Source of the DNA: Oscillospiraceae bacterium UBA1230
GTDB taxonomy: Bacteria; Bacillota; Clostridia; Oscillospirales; Oscillospiraceae
DNA length: 17,439 nt
Assembly (NCBI GenBank): GCA_002309395.1
Contig: DBWU01000069.1
Span: 6,260-23,698, forward strand
Reading direction: 5' to 3'
Shown here: in pieces, positions 13,775 to 17,439 of the stretch
Position numbering within the stretch: position 1 is the stretch's first letter
Layout: the number at the start of each line of letters is the position of its first letter
Program-made: the position numbers and the translations under genes
Notes under the pieces: model-generated
The model's database searches: none
Told to the model about the DNA's origin: nothing
Seen by the model: the letters and a program-made list of their open reading frames with translations, nothing else

Positions 13775-14223
13775 CGAAAGCGGAACGCTGTGCCAAAGCG
13801 CTGGCACTGCACCAGACCACGATGAATTGCGCCCAGAGCGTTTTAGGCGCTTTTGCCGACCTGACGCCCTTCACGCCGGAGCAGTGCTTTGCGCTGGGGA
13901 GCGGCTTTGGAAGCGGTGTGCGGTACGGCGGTGTTTGCGGCACGGTCAGCGCCGCCGTTATGCTTCTGGGCATACTCTATCCCCATACGCCGGAAAACGG
14001 CGCGGAGGGGAAGGCGCGCTCCACCCGACTGACAAAGGAGTTTGAGCGGCGCTTTGCCGCCCGTTGCGGCGGAAAACTGGATTGCCGCGATCTTCTGCGC
14101 GAGAAAGATCTAATGCTTACCGAGCAGGTGAAGCTGACGGGCGCCGAGGCGCACTGCGATCAACTGATCGTGATGGCGACGGAGCTGTTGTGCGATCTTT
14201 TGGAGGAACTGGAAAGGGAATAA
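13771..14223 (+). CDS. C_GCAxxG_C_C family putative redox-active protein
   Basis: This 150-residue protein appears to belong to the C_GCAxxG_C_C family (Pfam PF09719-like), cysteine-rich proteins proposed to be redox active; no function is established. Visible landmarks are NCAQSVLGAF (Cys20), SGFGSGVRYGGVCGTVSAAVMLLG (Cys56), and Cys99 and Cys105 before RDLL. Cys129 is extra. The ATG overlaps the whiA stop (ATGA), which selects it over an in-frame ATG inside whiA. It occupies the place held by crh after whiA in Bacillus and lies 4 bp before dnaE. No signal peptide or membrane segment was seen, although the Gly/Ala-rich middle is mildly hydrophobic. Confidence 0.8.
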   Translation: MTKAERCAKALALHQTTMNCAQSVLGAFADLTPFTPEQCFALGSGFGSGVRYGGVCGTVSAAVMLLGILYPHTPENGAEGKARSTRLTKEFERRFAARCGGKLDCRDLLREKDLMLTEQVKLTGAEAHCDQLIVMATELLCDLLEELERE

Positions 14224-14227
14224 GCCT

Positions 14228-17200
14228 ATGGCGTTTGCACACTTACACGTACATACGGAATACAGTCTGCTGGACGGCGCCTGCCGCATCCGCGACCTGC
14301 CTAAGCTGGTCCGCGAGATGGGACAAACCGCCTGCGCCATTACCGATCACGGCGCCATGTACGGCGTGATCGATTTTTACCGTGCCTGCAAAGCGGAGGG
14401 GATCCATCCCGTCATCGGCTGTGAGGTATACGTGGCGCGGCGTACGCGTTTTGATAAGATCCATGAATTTGACAGCGAATCGCGCCATCTGGTGTTGCTG
14501 TGCCAAAATGAAACGGGTTACCGCAATCTCTCCTATATGGTCTCCCAGGCGTACGTGGAGGGATTCTATATCAAACCCCGGATCGACCTGGAGATCCTGC
14601 GCGCTCACAGCGAGGGACTGATCGGGCTGTCTGCCTGTCTGGCAGGGGAGATCCCGCGCCGGATCCTCAACGGCGACTATGACGGCGCCCGGCAATACGC
14701 GCTGGATATGCAGGAGATTTTGGGCGAGGGGAATTTTTATCTGGAACTGCAGGATCACGGCATCGCCGAGCAGACCGAGGTGAACCGTGCGCTGCTCCGG
14801 CTCCATCAGGAAACGGGGATCCCGCTGGTATGCACCAACGACGCCCACTATCTGCGCCGGGAAGACGCGGAGAGCCACGACGTGCTTTTGTGCATCCAGA
14901 CCGGCAAAACGGTGGACGATGAAAACCGTATGCGCTACGAGCCGCGAAACTTTTATCTCCGCTCCACCGAGGAAATGGAGGCGCTCTTTTCCGCCTATCC
15001 CGGCGCCGTGGAGAATACCCAGAAGATCGCGGATCGCTGTCAGGTGGAATTCACCTTCGGAAAATACCACCTGCCGGAATTCAAATTGCCGCCGGGTTAC
15101 GATTCCTCCGCCTACCTCCGCAAGCTCTGTGACGAGGGATTTGCCGAGCGGTACGGAGCGGACAAGCCTCAGTATCGAAAGCAGCTTGCCTATGAGCTGG
15201 ATATGATCGAGAAGATGGGATTTACCGACTATTTCCTCATCGTGTCCGATTTCGTGCGCTATGCCAAGGGCGCCGGAATCCCGGTAGGTCCCGGCCGCGG
15301 CAGTGCCGCCGGCTCCATGGTGTCCTACTGCCTCCATATCACAGACATCGATCCCATGCAGTATAGCCTCTACTTTGAGCGTTTCCTCAACCCGGAGCGT
15401 GTTTCTATGCCGGATATCGACATGGACTTTGGCGACGTGCGCCGCGGCGAGGTGGTGGATTACGTGCGCCGGAAATACGGTGACGACCACGTGGCGCAGA
15501 TCGTTACCTTCGGCACCATGGCGGCGCGAGGCGCCATTCGTGACGTGGGACGCGCGCTGAACATGACCTACGCCGAGGTGGACGTGGTGGCAAAGCTGGT
15601 GCCTACCGCCCTGCACATTACGATCAAGGACGCGCTGCGTCTTTCCAAACAGCTCTCCGATCTCTATGATGAGGACGAGCGGATCCGCCGCTTGATCGAT
15701 ATGGCGCAGGCGTTGGAGGGTATGCCGCGCCACGCCTCCACCCATGCCGCCGGCGTGGTGATCACCAAGCGCCCGGTCTATGAATACGTGCCCCTGGCGC
15801 GGAACGAGGACGCCATCGTCTGCCAGTATAATATGACCACGCTGGAGGAGCTGGGACTTCTCAAGATGGATTTTTTGGGTCTGCGGAACCTGACGGTGCT
15901 GGACGACGCGGTGAAAATGGTGCGCCAAACGCTTCCGCCGGAGCGCGGCGATTTTGCGCTGGAGAGTATCCCTATGGACGATCCGGCGGTGTTCAAAATG
16001 CTCACGGAAGGGAAGACCTCCGGCGTATTCCAGATGGAATCTGCCGGCATGACCGGCGTGTGTATCGGGCTCAAGCCGGAAAATATCGAGGATATCACCG
16101 CCATCATCGCCCTGTATCGCCCCGGCCCCATGGAGTCGATCCCCCGGTTTATCGCCTGTAAGCACGATCCGAAGCTCATTACCTATAAGCATCCTCTGCT
16201 CAAGCCGATCCTGGACATCACCTATGGCTGTATCGTCTATCAGGAGCAGGTGATCCGCATTTTCCAGCAGTTGGCGGGCTATTCGCTGGGGCAGGCGGAT
16301 ATGGTGCGCCGCGCCATGAGCAAAAAGAAGGTCAAGGATATCGAAAAGGAGCGCGGCGCCTTTCTGCACGGCGATCCCGCGCGGCACATCAAGGGCTGTG
16401 CCGCCAACGGCATTCCAGAGGACGTGGCCCAGTCTATCTACGACGAGATCTACGATTTTGCCAATTACGCCTTCAATAAGGCACACGCGGTGTCCTATGC
16501 GGTGGTGGCGTATCAAACGGCGTGGTTCAAGTGCCACTATCCCCGTGAGTATATGGCATCGCTTTTGACCAGCGTGCTGGACAATACGGACAAGATCGCC
16601 GAGTATATCGCCGAGTGCCGTGAGTGTGCCATCTCCCTGCTGCCGCCTGACGTGAACCGCTCCTTCGACCGCTTCACGGTGGAGGAGGGCGGTATCCGCT
16701 TCGGTCTGGTGGCGATCAAGAATATCGGGCGCGGCTTTATTCAGGATATGGTGCGCCGCCGTCAGGAGGACGGGGCGTTTACCTCCTTCCAGGATTTTTG
16801 CGAGCGGATGTATGCGTGCAGCGATATGAATAAGCGCGCCGTGGAGAATCTCATCAAATCCGGCGCGTTCGACAGTCTCGGTGACCGCCGGGCACAACTC
16901 ATGCAGGTTTACGAACGGGTGATGGACAGCGTTGCCGACAGCCGCAGGGAGAACGTGGAAGGGCAGATGGACTTCTTCGGCGCCGGCGCAGTCTCCACCG
17001 TCCATAATCGGGTCAAATTGCCGGACGTGCCGGAGTATTCCGCCGCGGAGCGGATGTTCATGGAGAAGGAAACGACCGGTCTTTACTTGAGCGGTCATCC
17101 CATGGCGGATTATCACGCGGCGGCGCGGCAGGCAGGCGCCGTTTCCATCCACGATATCACGTCCGATTTCGCGCAGGAGGAGGGCCCGGAGCGATTCTTT

Positions 17201-17439
17201 GACGGGCAGTACGTAACGGTGGCAGGCATTGTGACCGCCAGTAAAACGCGTACCACCAAAAAGAATACGCTGATGGCGTACGTGACGGTGGAGGACGAGC
17301 TGGCGTCCATTGAGCTGCTATGCTTCAGCCGTACCATTGAACAGTGCGGCAGTTATATGCAGGTGAATACGCCGGTGGTGGTGAAAGGGAAGCTGTCGGT
17401 ACGGGACGAGAAACCGCCCCAGATCATGTGCGACAGCAT
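14228..17439 (+). CDS. dnaE: DNA polymerase III subunit alpha, DnaE type (3' end outside window)
   Basis: This is a C-family replicative polymerase; in Firmicutes DnaE usually extends primers on the lagging strand beside PolC. About 1070 codons are visible and the frame is open to the last base. The PHP domain starts at once: HLHVHTEYSLLDG with His7 and His9, ITDHGAMYG with Asp40-His41, and NDAHYL, so the metal site looks intact. The polymerase core has GPGRGSAAGS, PDIDMDF with Asp396 and Asp398, and LLKMDFLGL with Asp548. YRPGPME, ANYAFNKAHAVSYA and the helix-hairpin-helix region (KNIGRGF) follow, and the window ends in the OB-fold (VAGIVTASKTRTTKKN...). No 3'-5' DnaQ-like exonuclease insertion is present, which separates it from PolC. 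The ATG follows AAAGGG at 10 nt. Confidence 0.97.
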   Translation, partial: MAFAHLHVHTEYSLLDGACRIRDLPKLVREMGQTACAITDHGAMYGVIDFYRACKAEGIHPVIGCEVYVARRTRFDKIHEFDSESRHLVLLCQNETGYRNLSYMVSQAYVEGFYIKPRIDLEILRAHSEGLIGLSACLAGEIPRRILNGDYDGARQYALDMQEILGEGNFYLELQDHGIAEQTEVNRALLRLHQETGIPLVCTNDAHYLRREDAESHDVLLCIQTGKTVDDENRMRYEPRNFYLRSTEEMEALFSAYPGAVENTQKIADRCQVEFTFGKYHLPEFKLPPGYDSSAYLRKLCDEGFAERYGADKPQYRKQLAYELDMIEKMGFTDYFLIVSDFVRYAKGAGIPVGPGRGSAAGSMVSYCLHITDIDPMQYSLYFERFLNPERVSMPDIDMDFGDVRRGEVVDYVRRKYGDDHVAQIVTFGTMAARGAIRDVGRALNMTYAEVDVVAKLVPTALHITIKDALRLSKQLSDLYDEDERIRRLIDMAQALEGMPRHASTHAAGVVITKRPVYEYVPLARNEDAIVCQYNMTTLEELGLLKMDFLGLRNLTVLDDAVKMVRQTLPPERGDFALESIPMDDPAVFKMLTEGKTSGVFQMESAGMTGVCIGLKPENIEDITAIIALYRPGPMESIPRFIACKHDPKLITYKHPLLKPILDITYGCIVYQEQVIRIFQQLAGYSLGQADMVRRAMSKKKVKDIEKERGAFLHGDPARHIKGCAANGIPEDVAQSIYDEIYDFANYAFNKAHAVSYAVVAYQTAWFKCHYPREYMASLLTSVLDNTDKIAEYIAECRECAISLLPPDVNRSFDRFTVEEGGIRFGLVAIKNIGRGFIQDMVRRRQEDGAFTSFQDFCERMYACSDMNKRAVENLIKSGAFDSLGDRRAQLMQVYERVMDSVADSRRENVEGQMDFFGAGAVSTVHNRVKLPDVPEYSAAERMFMEKETTGLYLSGHPMADYHAAARQAGAVSIHDITSDFAQEEGPERFFDGQYVTVAGIVTASKTRTTKKNTLMAYVTVEDELASIELLCFSRTIEQCGSYMQVNTPVVVKGKLSVRDEKPPQIMCDS

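Noticed and set aside
14243..17152. A 969-codon open frame on the minus strand, opposite dnaE
   Set aside because: It is a shadow of a GC-rich gene read in reverse: it is His/Gly/Leu-rich with no recognisable domain, while the plus strand encodes a full set of DnaE motifs in one frame.

Overview
The window looks like part of the chromosome of a spore-forming, fairly high-GC member of the Clostridia, most likely an Oscillospiraceae/Ruminococcaceae-type gut anaerobe. The evidence is a spoIIAA-spoIIAB-sigF operon, the Firmicutes order hprK ... murB-rapZ-yvcK-whiA ... dnaE, a four-cysteine L28, strong AGGAGG ribosome binding sites and GC-rich third codon positions. The assignment rests on gene content only. 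No mobile element, CRISPR array, tRNA or rRNA was seen.

Layout. (1) 1-1389 is the 3' half of valS. (2) 1390-1499 is a compact control region. It has consensus TTGACA and TATAAT hexamers 21 bp apart, a Spo0A-box match over the -35, and an intrinsic terminator whose stem starts inside the -10. (3) 1500-2961 is the forespore sigma operon spoIIAA-spoIIAB-sigF. (4) On the minus strand, 5117 down to 2849, lies a three-gene operon: a 38-residue single-pass membrane peptide, a radical SAM protein of the TIGR03916 type, and its usual partner of the TIGR03915 type. Its promoter is TTGACA-17-TATAAT with a LexA box filling the spacer and a second LexA box just upstream, so it should be an SOS operon. Its last gene runs 113 bp into the 3' end of sigF on the opposite strand, with no terminator between them. 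(5) 5284-7704 is pcrA (UvrD-family helicase), divergent from the SOS operon and with its own promoter. (6) 7757-7945 (minus) is rpmB, which shares a bidirectional terminator with pcrA. (7) 8137 to the end is one long plus-strand operon: hprK, a ROK glucokinase, murB, rapZ, yvcK, whiA, a C_GCAxxG_C_C-family cysteine protein and dnaE. dnaE runs off the window.

How the genes fit together. The left part joins the first compartment-specific sporulation sigma switch to a DNA-damage operon that is convergent with and antisense to it. The right part groups carbon-state control (HPr kinase, glucokinase, YvcK, RapZ) with wall precursor synthesis (MurB), a division/chromosome regulator (WhiA) and a DNA polymerase.

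The most notable signals are: the spoIIA promoter, which resembles the Spo0A-activated spoIIG/spoIIE class rather than the sigma-H class; the promoter nested in a terminator; the LexA-controlled membrane micropeptide heading an uncharacterised radical SAM repair pair; and the sigF/repair-gene antisense overlap.
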